A stretch of DNA of 60,000 nt from Flectobacillus sp. BAB-3569 (GTDB taxonomy: Bacteria; Bacteroidota; Bacteroidia; Cytophagales; Spirosomataceae), in assembly GCF_002270355.1 (NCBI RefSeq), contig NZ_NJFZ01000029.1, forward strand, positions 1-60,000, read 5' to 3'. How positions within the stretch are numbered: the stretch's first letter is position 1; every line of letters begins with the position of its first letter. The notes below the pieces were generated by a model. The model made no database searches. It saw nothing but the letters and a program-made list of their open reading frames with translations, and was not told the origin of the DNA. The position numbers were made by a program, and so were the translations under genes. This document shows positions 42,508-50,608 of this stretch, piece after piece.

Positions 42508-43092
42508 CTATTTGTATTTAACTCCACATACTATAGGGTTAAGTGTCATACCTACAAATTTAACATTGGGAACCCTAAATATATCTTCTTTGTAAACCGC
42601 AGAATCTGTTGCATATTCGGTTTTTGGAAAGGTGATCATGGACTTAAAATCCAATGATTCTCTAACACCTGACATATCTTCAAAATTGGATGAAGGAATA
42701 TGGTTACAGGCTCCTTCCTCCTTATGTATACCTATACTAATAGGGAGTAAAAAAAGTAAGGAAGGGTTATTTTTTTTACAATTCTTAAGAATCCATATTG
42801 ACTCCTTATTGTAGAGAGCCTTCCTAACAGAACTGATTATTGCAGTATCAAGTAAGTTCTCCGAGAACTTGAGATTTTTGAAGCGCCCTGATTTTTTATC
42901 AAGTTCAAACTTAATAGAAAACATATATGAACCACACTTTTTAAAATTTGCTCTGTCGAGTACCCTCCATAATTCAAATTGAATTTCTAGCTCTGGCTGA
43001 AGTTTTGACTTAGACATGGGAAGTTCTTGTGCTAGTAAAGTAGAACAAACAGTTAGTTTCAATAGCACAATCAGAGATATGATTATTTTCAT
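42508..43092 (-). CDS. Secreted paralogue 1, unknown function
   Basis: A 194-residue exported protein (signal peptide MKIIISLIVLLKLTVCSTLLA). It is a close relative of the gene at 41784-42367, with shared SKSKLQPE, FELDKKSGRFKNLKFSENLL, NCKKNNPSLLFLLPISI and the ending VKFVGMTLNPI. The upstream regions of the two (GTTAATGTTTC, GTAGATTGGA and so on) are alike as well, so the duplication included the promoter. Function is unknown. Confidence 0.65.
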   Translation of the reverse strand: MKIIISLIVLLKLTVCSTLLAQELPMSKSKLQPELEIQFELWRVLDRANFKKCGSYMFSIKFELDKKSGRFKNLKFSENLLDTAIISSVRKALYNKESIWILKNCKKNNPSLLFLLPISIGIHKEEGACNHIPSSNFEDMSGVRESLDFKSMITFPKTEYATDSAVYKEDIFRVPNVKFVGMTLNPIVCGVKYK

Positions 43093-43187
43093 TGAGTTAA
43101 TGTTTCAGTAGATTGGATTTAGGTGTATATATCTGATAATGAATACTTTATTGTTGAGTGTTTTTGTTTCTCCTTCTTTGTTTCTTT

Positions 43188-43357
43188 TTATTCTAATTTC
43201 TTAGTGTCTAGAATTTTACTTTTACCAGTAAGGTAGCAAACCAGACCGAATAAAATGACATAAATCTCAAGCTCATAGATTTTGAAAAAAATAAAATAAC
43301 CATTAGAAGACCAACGGTGAAGCTTGCTACTTTGTAGAATTGATGTTTATTGTTCAT
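43188..43357 (-). pseudogene. Small two-helix membrane protein, frameshifted
   Basis: Reading from ATG 43357 gives MNNKHQFYKVASFTVGLLMV and then an off-frame tail to a TAG at 43208. If the run of seven T on the coding strand (43284-43290) had eight, the frame would continue FFFKIYELEIYVILFGLVCY and then LTGKSKILDTKKLE to a TAA at 43188, 56 residues with two hydrophobic segments. That reading resembles a real protein and matches the remnant at 40748-40800. The other possibility is real loss of the frame. Confidence 0.5.
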
Positions 43358-43371
43358 GTTTTGATGAATTA

Positions 43372-43465
43372 CTAGTTCAAGACTTAGTCTTGGACTTATT
43401 TTTTAAACAGTTTATAAACTGAAACAAACGCCAGTCCGAGACTAAGTCTCGAACTAGTGAGGTAT
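43372..43465. repeat. 94-bp inverted-repeat element, copy B
   Basis: Identical to 40806-40899. It overlaps the 3' end of the small gene at 43377-43616 and supplies its last codons and stop. The few bases to its left (TGTTCATGTTTTGATGAATT) resemble those left of copy A (TGTTCTTGTTTTGATAAACT), so the duplicated block is somewhat larger than the element. Confidence 0.9.
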
Positions 43466-43616
43466 TCTGAGAACCTTTTGTATGCTCTTTTATTTTATGA
43501 AAAAACAGTGCATACAAAATAGCTATACCACCAACTGCCGTTGATAGGACTTCTATCAAAATCATGAGCTTACTTCGATTTATTCTCATTGCGTGAATAG
43601 AAAGATTTGTATTCAT
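43377..43616 (-). CDS. Small membrane protein whose end is encoded by the 94-bp element
   Basis: A 79-residue frame: a basic N-terminus, one membrane helix (LMILIEVLSTAVGGIAILYALFF), then KIKEHTKGSQNTS. From about residue 51 the codons lie within the 94-bp element at 43372-43465, so the last ~28 residues (LVRDLVSDWRLF...) come from repeat DNA. Either the element inserted near the 3' end and replaced the original tail, or this is a chance frame. Confidence 0.4.
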   Translation of the reverse strand: MNTNLSIHAMRINRSKLMILIEVLSTAVGGIAILYALFFHKIKEHTKGSQNTSLVRDLVSDWRLFQFINCLKNKSKTKS

Positions 43617-43947
43617 TAAATGAACATCAACTTTCGGATATACGATGAATAAATAACTTCTTTTAACTAGCTGAAGGTATTGAAAATAAATAGCTTAGTC
43701 AATCATTAAACATCAATAAATAAAAAATTAAGTAAAAGCATATCCTTGGTCAATATCACATCACATGATTATTTCGTTATGTAAACCCTGTAAGGTATAG
43801 AGTCGTATAGATAAAGACTTGTTTTTACAACCTTTTCTCAACATCTTACATTCAAATATCCCAACCCGATGGTGCATTTTGTGAAAGGCATTTTCCAAAA
43901 ACAAACTTATCTTGTAAATTGCACCAAATACCATAACGAAGACCGAA
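43617..43947. other. Gap before the PASTA gene
   Basis: In these 331 AT-rich bases I see no convincing gene or repeat. A 64-residue minus-strand frame across it overlaps the PASTA start and has no recognisable content. Confidence 0.5.
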
Positions 43948-44721
43948 ATGATCAAAATTCCAACAAATTCTAAAAAAGACGTCTATACTCACGCAGCCAT
44001 TATTGTATGCCTATTAATGGTCTTATTTTTTGGATTTTTCTTTATTTACCTTCCTTGGAGTACCAATCACGGCGAAACGATTACTGTTCCTAGCTTGAAA
44101 GGCTTGACAATGGAGGAGGCCGAAGACCTATTGGATGAAAGAAATTTGGACTACGAAGTGACCGATAGTACTTTTACGCCAGGTAAAAAACCGCTTACGG
44201 TACTTTCTCAGTATCCGCTCGAAAACTCTAAGGTAAAACAAGGACGAAAAATTTATTTGACCATCAATACCGAAACGGCTCCAATGATTAAGCTTCCAAA
44301 ACTGACCGAAATGTCAGTGCGAAGTGCCGAACAACAGTTGTTGATTGCTGGTTTGCTCAAACCTTCACTTGAATACCAAAACGATATTCGTGAAAATGAG
44401 GTACTCGAAGTAAAATATCAAGGTACGAAAATTGATGCTGGAACGTTAATTGCAAAAGGTTCGAAGGTTACGCTCATCGTGGGCAATGGCACAGGTAATG
44501 TCGAGTTAGAGATTCCTTGTTTAATAGGCAAACCGCTCGATGAAGCTATTATCATAATTTCTGGTTCTGGTTTACAAAAAGGAACCGTTATTTATGACCC
44601 AGATTCTACCGAACCAGCAGGCACAGTGATTCGTCAAAATCCTGCTTGTGAAGATGGCAAAATTAAAGCTGGCGAAATGATTGACCTTTGGGTAGCGGGT
44701 AATCCTCCGTCAGGAGAATAA
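43948..44721 (+). CDS. Membrane-anchored triple PASTA domain protein
   Basis: A 257-residue protein with one N-terminal membrane helix (about 15-35: HAAIIVCLLMVLFFGFFFIY) and three PASTA domains: ITVPSLKGLTMEEAEDLLDE, IKLPKLTEMSVRSAEQQLLI and LEIPCLIGKPLDEAIIIISG, each starting with the P-x-L/x-G pattern and ending in a beta-hairpin. PASTA domains bind uncrosslinked muropeptides. No kinase domain is present, unlike PknB-type proteins, so its role in the envelope is unknown. It lies 30 bases ahead of a T9SS cargo gene. Confidence 0.85.
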   Translation: MIKIPTNSKKDVYTHAAIIVCLLMVLFFGFFFIYLPWSTNHGETITVPSLKGLTMEEAEDLLDERNLDYEVTDSTFTPGKKPLTVLSQYPLENSKVKQGRKIYLTINTETAPMIKLPKLTEMSVRSAEQQLLIAGLLKPSLEYQNDIRENEVLEVKYQGTKIDAGTLIAKGSKVTLIVGNGTGNVELEIPCLIGKPLDEAIIIISGSGLQKGTVIYDPDSTEPAGTVIRQNPACEDGKIKAGEMIDLWVAGNPPSGE

Positions 44722-44751
44722 TCCGAACAATAGGTATTTAATAAAGTTCAA

Positions 44752-46659
44752 ATGAAAAACATTTCTTCTTACACTTTTATAGGTTCTAAGAAGCCTTTCT
44801 GCGGAAAGGGTAAAAAAGGGTGGTTAATTTTTTTACCACTCTTTTTTATTGCTCAATTCCGTACCTTGGCTCAAATACAAACGATTCCACTTGGCACTCC
44901 TGTTACACCTAGTGCTGCAAGAGTAGCTGCTACCAACGCAGTGAAGCTCCCATTCTTTGACGATTTTTCGTTTGGACTCAAACTCAATACCAATAATTGG
45001 CTGAGTTCGGGAGGTACTTTGGTCAACAATGATTATGCGACAAATCATCCTACCATCAATATGCTTACTTTTGATGGACTCAAAGCAGATGGTACGCCTT
45101 ATAATTTTGTCAATAGTTTGGCTGAAGGACCTACCGATACCCTTACGTCTCAAGTATTGGATTTGTCCAATTATTTGCCTGCTGATTCTCTGTATTTGAG
45201 TTTCTTCTGGCAAAATAGCTCTTTGGGTGATAAGCCCAATACCAATGATTCTTTGAGAGTACAGTTTTTAACCAATGGTGGTATTTGGCAAACGGTCTGG
45301 GTCATGAAAGGAGATCAAGAAGTAGCCAATTTCCAACAAGTATTGATTCCGATTCGAGCACGCAATTTGTATTTTCATAATCAATTTCAGTTTAGATTTC
45401 AAAGTTTTGGTCGCCAGTCTGGACAGTTTGATATTTGGAATATCGACTATATTTATTTGAATACTAAGCGAAATCAAAACGATAAATACTATGCGGATTT
45501 GGCGGTAAGACGAAATATGCCATCGTTGCTCAAACGTTACCGAGCCATGCCCGTAAGGCAGTTTATGCGTCGCCCAACACAGGAGCTAAATGATTCCTTG
45601 AGTACAGATGTCGTGTATTTGAACCAAACGGCGGTCAACAACTTTTTTGATTATGATTTTACGGTAAAAGATTTACTGACCAATACAACGCTACAAAAAT
45701 CTGCTCAGACCAATGTGGTGATTAGTCCTAATCTAGCGGGTTTATCCAGTGTGAAAATTGCACAAAAACTAGCTACAACCTTAAGCCAACTAAGTAATGA
45801 CAAATACAGTTTACAAAGTACATTTGCGCTAAAAACTACCGACGACGGTGTTATTATCAATAGAAAGCAAAATGATACCATTCGTATAACAACGGAGTTT
45901 TCGGACTATTATGCCTATGACGACGGTACAGCCGAGGCGGGAGCGTATTTAGGTAAAGGCTTTGGACGCATAGCCGCGCAGTTTACCAATAATTCCAATG
46001 ATGTGGTTTCGGGTGTTCGTATCAATCTCTTACCTATGTTGACCAATCTTGAGGGTAATGCAATCACGATTCAGATTATGGAAAATGACAAAGGAAAACC
46101 CGGTAATGTGATTCGTTCATTGTATAGCAAAGTATCGTATAGCAAAGTTGTGAATGGCTTTATTGAATATACTTTTGACCCCGTTGCCGTAAAAGATACT
46201 TTCTATATTGGTGTTTTACAGTATACCGATGGTGAACCTTTGGTTATTGGTTTAGATAAAAACTCTTCACAGTTTTCTTCAAAATATTTTTATAATTTGG
46301 GTACGCAATGGGTAAATCTTGCCACCCAAACCAATAATGCCGACTTTAAAGCCGCAAATGGCGCTTTGATGATGCGACCAATCATGGGGGGAACGGTGAA
46401 GGACGTTATTTTAGGAACAGAAAAAGATATTCAAGACCAACAATTGGTGGTATTCCCCAATCCTGCAAAGGATTATGTTTCATGGAACGATCCAACTTTA
46501 CGCAATATCGAACTTATCGATTTTCAGGGTCAAAGTATTTTGAAACAAAGAGTTTCCGAAAGCAGAGTTTCAGTCGAAAATCTTAATTCGGGCATATATT
46601 TATTGTTACTCTCAGACGAACGTAATACATTTGTTCGCAAAATCAGTATCGTTCGTTAA
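44752..46659 (+). CDS. Secreted protein with type IX sorting domain
   Basis: A 635-residue protein with a signal peptide after a basic start (WLIFLPLFFIAQFRTLAQ) and a C-terminal type A T9SS sorting domain (about 560-635: LVVFPNPAKDYVSWNDPT, ... FQGQSILKQRV ... LNSGIYLLLLSDERNTFVRK). The long middle is beta-rich with no enzyme motif I recognise. The tail directs it across the outer membrane via the T9SS, which implies that the organism has that system. Confidence 0.8.
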   Translation: MKNISSYTFIGSKKPFCGKGKKGWLIFLPLFFIAQFRTLAQIQTIPLGTPVTPSAARVAATNAVKLPFFDDFSFGLKLNTNNWLSSGGTLVNNDYATNHPTINMLTFDGLKADGTPYNFVNSLAEGPTDTLTSQVLDLSNYLPADSLYLSFFWQNSSLGDKPNTNDSLRVQFLTNGGIWQTVWVMKGDQEVANFQQVLIPIRARNLYFHNQFQFRFQSFGRQSGQFDIWNIDYIYLNTKRNQNDKYYADLAVRRNMPSLLKRYRAMPVRQFMRRPTQELNDSLSTDVVYLNQTAVNNFFDYDFTVKDLLTNTTLQKSAQTNVVISPNLAGLSSVKIAQKLATTLSQLSNDKYSLQSTFALKTTDDGVIINRKQNDTIRITTEFSDYYAYDDGTAEAGAYLGKGFGRIAAQFTNNSNDVVSGVRINLLPMLTNLEGNAITIQIMENDKGKPGNVIRSLYSKVSYSKVVNGFIEYTFDPVAVKDTFYIGVLQYTDGEPLVIGLDKNSSQFSSKYFYNLGTQWVNLATQTNNADFKAANGALMMRPIMGGTVKDVILGTEKDIQDQQLVVFPNPAKDYVSWNDPTLRNIELIDFQGQSILKQRVSESRVSVENLNSGIYLLLLSDERNTFVRKISIVR

Positions 46660-46692
46660 ATGGTGACCTCAACGAAGTAAACAGAATAAAAC

Positions 46693-46989
46693 ATGGATAT
46701 TACAGTAGAAGAATTAAAACAACGCCTAGATGCTGGCGAAGAATTCAACTTTCTTGATGTAAGAGAAGAATACGAATACGAAGAAGATAACTTGGGCGCT
46801 TTGTTGATTCCAGTAGGTGAATTGCCAGACCGTTTGTATGAAATCCAAGGCTGGAAAGATCAAGAAGTAGTGGTTCACTGTCGCTCTGGCGCGCGTTCAG
46901 GACGTGCAAAAGCGTTTTTAGAAACCCAAGGATTTACGAATGTCAGAAACGTATTGGGCGGAATCATGGCATATAACGAATTAGACTAG
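46693..46989 (+). CDS. Rhodanese-like protein 1
   Basis: A 98-residue single-domain rhodanese: DITVEELKQRLDAGEEFNFL, DVREEYEYEEDNLGALLIPV and the active-site loop VVHCRSGARSGRAKA with Cys64. Single-domain rhodaneses carry persulfide sulfur. The substrate is unknown. A second rhodanese follows after a terminator. Confidence 0.9.
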   Translation: MDITVEELKQRLDAGEEFNFLDVREEYEYEEDNLGALLIPVGELPDRLYEIQGWKDQEVVVHCRSGARSGRAKAFLETQGFTNVRNVLGGIMAYNELD

Positions 46990-47005
46990 TTGTTGAAAAG
47001 ACATG

Positions 47006-47045
47006 AATTAAAATGGTTCGGGCGAAAGTCTGAACCATTTTAATT
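47006..47045 (+). terminator. Terminator after rhodanese 1
   Basis: ATTAAAATGGTTC pairs with GAACCATTTTAAT around a 12-base loop, ending in T, 17 bases past the stop. It separates the two rhodaneses. Confidence 0.8.
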
Positions 47046-47159
47046 TTGATGAAATAAAATACGATTAATTAGGCTACTAATTGGACGAGTTTCTTGAGTG
47101 TAGAATAGATTTTTCTTTTATTCGAATGCCGATAACTGACCGCCCAAAGCCCCACTATT

Positions 47160-47447
47160 ATGATTGATATTTCAGCAGAAGAATTTAAAAATCGACTTCC
47201 CGAGCTTCAAATCGTAGATATTCGTACCGAAGCAGAGGTGCTAGATTTTGATTTGGGTGGATTGCATTTACCCTTTGATGAACTATTAGAAAAGCTTGAT
47301 ATGATAGATTTTTTGAAAAATCAGGAATTTGTCATCATTTGCTACACAGGACTTCAAAGTAAAGTAGCAGCTACAATCCTCAGAAAAAGAGGCTTCGAAG
47401 AGGTACGCAATCTCACAGGTGGTATAGAGGCGTTTCTGAGTCTTTAA
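47160..47447 (+). CDS. Rhodanese-like protein 2
   Basis: A 95-residue rhodanese domain: IDISAEEFKNRLPELQIVDI then RTEAEVLDFDLGGLHLPFDE, with an active-site loop VIICYTGLQSKVAATILRKR. The Cys is retained but the loop lacks the basic residues of the first protein (CRSGARSG), so specificity may differ. It is probably a diverged paralogue of the 46693 gene. Confidence 0.8.
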   Translation: MIDISAEEFKNRLPELQIVDIRTEAEVLDFDLGGLHLPFDELLEKLDMIDFLKNQEFVIICYTGLQSKVAATILRKRGFEEVRNLTGGIEAFLSL

Positions 47448-47613
47448 TCCATTTAGAAATTAAAAATTGACTCGCAGAGCAAGTGCTATTTAATTTTTAA
47501 ACTCAAAACACATCATTCTTAACTCAGTACTCCTAACTTATTCTTAGAAAAGTTTTAAATTTGGGTTTCAGATACACAACGAATTCCATTTAAACAATAA
47601 TCCAATAAACCGA

Positions 47614-48462
47614 ATGTTAGCATATATAGATTGGTTCACAAGTTCTGATATTTTCACATTTCCCGAATCTTTACCTTTAATAGGTGGCTTACCTGTGCGA
47701 TGGTATGGTGTGATGTTTGCCACAGCTTTTTTATTAGGCTATCAAGTTATTTCATATTTTTTCAAAAAAGAAGGTCGCCCACTCGAACAAGCCGATGAGT
47801 TATTGCTGTATGCAATGATCGCCACTGTGCTTGGCGCTCGAATGGGACATTATTTCTTTTATGAATATCCAACTTTATTGAGTAACCCCGGTCATTTCTT
47901 CTGGTCAATGATTCGTCCACCTTATGCAGGTTTGGCTAGTCATGGGGCTGCTATAGGCTTATTTTTAGCCTTCTATTTGTATGTTCGCAAGCACAAAGAT
48001 ATTAGCTATTTGTACGTAACTGACCGTGTTGTACCTACAGTTGCCTTGGGTGGAGCTTGTATTCGTATTGGTAATTTGATGAATTCTGAAATTGTAGGTA
48101 AAGAAACTGATGTGCCTTGGGCATTCAAATTTTACAATGACCCCTCTCTCAATCACGACTATTTTGCGGTAGTGCCTCGTCACCCAGCGCAATTATATGA
48201 AGCACTTTCTTGTATTGTCTTATTTGTTATCCTTTTTATGATTTGGAATAAAAAGAAAGAAAAAACACAAGAAGGCTTAATGACGGGAGTGTTCATGGTA
48301 GTCTTGTTTGTTCTTCGTTTCTTGTATGAGTTCCTTAAAGAAAACCAAGTTAGTTTCGAAGATAACATGAGTTTTAATATGGGACAATGGTTGAGTATTC
48401 CAGCTATTTTGTTTGGACTAGGAGTACTTTGGTATTCGTTTAAGAATAAGAAGGCTGTTTAG
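47614..48462 (+). CDS. lgt: Prolipoprotein diacylglyceryl transferase Lgt
   Basis: A 282-residue polytopic membrane protein. The Lgt signature appears as GGLPVRWYGVMFATAFLLGY, GLASHGAAIGLFLAF (His of the essential HG segment), and GACIRIGNLMNSEIVGKETD (with the conserved Arg and Glu), then RHPAQLYEALSC. Lgt moves a diacylglyceryl group from phosphatidylglycerol to the lipobox Cys of preprolipoproteins, several of which are encoded in this window. A repeat array starts 8 bases after its stop. Confidence 0.95.
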   Translation: MLAYIDWFTSSDIFTFPESLPLIGGLPVRWYGVMFATAFLLGYQVISYFFKKEGRPLEQADELLLYAMIATVLGARMGHYFFYEYPTLLSNPGHFFWSMIRPPYAGLASHGAAIGLFLAFYLYVRKHKDISYLYVTDRVVPTVALGGACIRIGNLMNSEIVGKETDVPWAFKFYNDPSLNHDYFAVVPRHPAQLYEALSCIVLFVILFMIWNKKKEKTQEGLMTGVFMVVLFVLRFLYEFLKENQVSFEDNMSFNMGQWLSIPAILFGLGVLWYSFKNKKAV

Positions 48463-48469
48463 GAGAAAA

Positions 48470-48659
48470 GGCACAAAGTAGCAAAGGCACAGAGGGACAA
48501 AGGGTGAATTGAGGCACAAAGTGATAAAGGCACAAAGGCACAAAGTGCGAATTGAGGCACAAAGTGGAATTATTCAAAATCTTCACTTTGTGCCTATGTG
48601 CCTTTGTGCCTGTTCCCTCTTCGCCCTTTGTGCCTGTTCCCTCTTCACACCTGTTCACT
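48470..48659. repeat. GGCACAAAG repeat cluster after lgt
   Basis: GGCACAAAG/T words (48470, 48487, 48513, 48529, 48537, 48556 and so on) are followed from about 48582 by their inverse, CACTTTGTGCC and CCTTTGTGCCTGTTCCCTCT, repeated. The first half and the second half could pair into a large imperfect hairpin. Related words are found in many other gaps. Confidence 0.85.
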
Positions 48660-48771
48660 TTTTTGTGACATTTATTTGATTTTTGCGTAACATAAGTGCT
48701 TGATTTATCAGTAGATAAATTGTAAATTGATTGAAAATAACTTCAACTTATCACCCAAACACAAATCACTC

Positions 48772-49203
48772 ATGGAAAATAATCAAACTGAACCTACTCC
48801 AAAAGGACAAATTGAAGAATTAAAAGATGCAGCTGTAGACAAAATTGAGGACTTAGCTGCAACAGCAGGTGAGAAAATCAAAGAAGTTACAGGAGTAGAT
48901 GTAAAAGCAAAAGCTGAAGAATTAGCGTCTGAAGCAGGTGCAAAACTCGAGGAACTTGCAGATGCAGCAGATGATAAAATTGAAGAAGTATCAGCAGTAG
49001 TTTCAGAAAAAATTGATGCTGTCGAAGATAAAATTGAAGAACTAATTGGTGGTGACTTAGGCGAAAAAGCGGAAGAGTTAAAAGCCCAAGCCGAAGAAAA
49101 ACTAGAGGATATTCAAGAAGCTGCCGCTGAAAAAGTTGAAGAAGCAAAAGAAGCTGCTTCTGGCTTGTGGTCAAAAATTAAAGGAGCGTTTGGAGGAAAT
49201 TAA
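48772..49203 (+). CDS. Amphipathic helix-repeat protein (YtxH/apolipoprotein-like)
   Basis: A 143-residue, highly acidic and Ala/Glu/Lys-rich protein made almost entirely of amphipathic helices in 11-residue-type repeats (KIEDLAATAGEKIKEVTG, AKAEELASEAGAKLEELADA, EKAEELKAQAEEKLEDIQEA). It ends SGLWSKIKGAFGGN, a C-terminal tail often seen in membrane-associated YtxH-like proteins. It has no signal peptide. Possibly a stress or envelope-associated protein. The ATG at 48772 is preferred, as an upstream in-frame start at 48727 would add 15 residues in a repeat-adjacent leader. Confidence 0.7.
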   Translation: MENNQTEPTPKGQIEELKDAAVDKIEDLAATAGEKIKEVTGVDVKAKAEELASEAGAKLEELADAADDKIEEVSAVVSEKIDAVEDKIEELIGGDLGEKAEELKAQAEEKLEDIQEAAAEKVEEAKEAASGLWSKIKGAFGGN

Positions 49204-49252
49204 TCATTTGTCGTTCCAAGATTTGGAATGAATATCAGTATCCAAATATTCA

Positions 49253-49296
49253 TCAAAAAAAGCGGTCGAAAAGTAATTTTCGACCGCTTTTTTTGA
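49253..49296. terminator. Bidirectional terminator / hairpin of the GCGGTCG family
   Basis: Seven A, GCGGTCGAAAA, then TTTTCGACCGC and seven T form a near-perfect stem between convergent genes. The core is the same as the repeat hairpins at 6847 and 9430, but no GAGACG arm is adjacent. Confidence 0.85.
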
Positions 49297-49342
49297 ATAC
49301 TGAAAAAATATCACTCATTCACTAAATCATAACTCATTATGT

Positions 49343-50548
49343 CTATTGTGGATAAACACTGTCTGTTTTGAGCTTTACAATACTTCCTGTTTTTAGAATA
49401 CGTTTGGCTCTCAAATATCTTTTGACATTGTATTCGTCGAAATTAGGTGCCGAATTACTCACGCTTCCTATGCGTACTTTGTCGGAGGCATGGATAAACT
49501 GATTATTTCCAATCCACATGCCTACATGCACCACACGTTCAGAACCATCTTCTCGTTTTTCACCAAAGAATAGCAAATCTCCTTCTTTCAAATTGCTCCA
49601 AACCCCTGATTTATCAATCGTTTCTCCTACCATTACTTGCTGCGATGCATCACGTGGTAATAAGATGCCATTTAGGAAATAGATAGTTTTGGTAAAACCA
49701 CTACAGTCAACACCTTTAAACGAAGTACCTCCCCACAAATAAGGCACACCCATCAAACGCTTGGATGTATTTACCAAGGCGTCTTCGGTGGCAGTGGTTG
49801 TGCTCACCCAATGCTTGACTAAATCCGCTTCTTTCGTAGATATGTATCCCAAACGATTATCGGGTAATACTACTTCGTAATAGCCATTTTTCTCTGCTTT
49901 CAATTCTGTCACACAACCAGCTACAATATCCGAAACGGGTAAGGAGTTGCCATTTGCTTCGCTGTAAACAGTGCCAAATGAGTTGGTATAAATCACTTTA
50001 CTTTTTTCTTTCCAAGTAGTCAACTGTTCGGTAGTAATGGTAGTTATAGCGCCACGGTCAACCCATGCAATATAGTGATCGGGTGTTTGTACCAAAAGCC
50101 AACCATTATCCTCTCTATCCAAAATACGCACTGGTGTACCCATCAAGGCTTGCGATGCCATTTCGCCCGAATGACGCGGACTGTATCTAAGATTACAAAC
50201 AGAAACCTCCACCAAGCCCCATACTTTTTCGCCCAACTCTACAGCAGGAAGTGTACGAATTTGATCAACAATTTCGAGTTTTTCATTTTTTAGTCTTTCT
50301 AATAAAAAGCTTTTAGCACCAATAAGATTGGTCTTTCCCGTCAAAATCAATTGGTTTTTTTGACGATAAGCATCTATTTGAAAAATAGCAGTTCTTTTAT
50401 CGGGAGCAAAGCGGTGACTGAATTGATCAATGACTTGTGTAATAGAAGAGTCGGCCTTTGTACGTTTTGCATTATTGTTTTTTCCTGGGTTTAACCACGT
50501 TGAGCCTAACAGCACAACCCAAGAAAATAGAATTAGTAATAGCTTCAT
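49343..50548 (-). CDS. Exported NlpC/P60 (C40) peptidase with SH3-like domains
   Basis: A 401-residue exported protein (signal peptide MKLLLILFSWVVLLGSTWLN). SH3b-like modules occupy about 100-245 (CNLRYSPRHSGEMASQALMG, GWLLVQTPDHYIAWVDRGAI). The NlpC/P60 domain occupies about 260-390, with catalytic Cys in KGVDCSGFTKTIYF, His in VVHVGMWIG and a third polar residue His in QFIHASD. The plan equals that of gamma-D-glutamyl-L-diamino acid endopeptidases (YkfC/dipeptidyl-peptidase VI). It starts a run of four minus-strand genes for murein-peptide use. Confidence 0.85.
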   Translation of the reverse strand: MKLLLILFSWVVLLGSTWLNPGKNNNAKRTKADSSITQVIDQFSHRFAPDKRTAIFQIDAYRQKNQLILTGKTNLIGAKSFLLERLKNEKLEIVDQIRTLPAVELGEKVWGLVEVSVCNLRYSPRHSGEMASQALMGTPVRILDREDNGWLLVQTPDHYIAWVDRGAITTITTEQLTTWKEKSKVIYTNSFGTVYSEANGNSLPVSDIVAGCVTELKAEKNGYYEVVLPDNRLGYISTKEADLVKHWVSTTTATEDALVNTSKRLMGVPYLWGGTSFKGVDCSGFTKTIYFLNGILLPRDASQQVMVGETIDKSGVWSNLKEGDLLFFGEKREDGSERVVHVGMWIGNNQFIHASDKVRIGSVSNSAPNFDEYNVKRYLRAKRILKTGSIVKLKTDSVYPQ

Positions 50549-50608
50549 AATAAAAATTAGGGTTTAAGACGCCCTCTTCAACCCACAAAAACTATGCCGA
50601 GCAAAGAC

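Noticed and set aside
43761-43955. 64-residue minus-strand frame before the PASTA gene
   Set aside because: It overlaps the PASTA start, has an odd composition and no recognisable motif.
48887-49174. 95-residue Leu-rich minus-strand frame
   Set aside because: It is the antisense shadow of the Ala/Glu-rich repeat gene.
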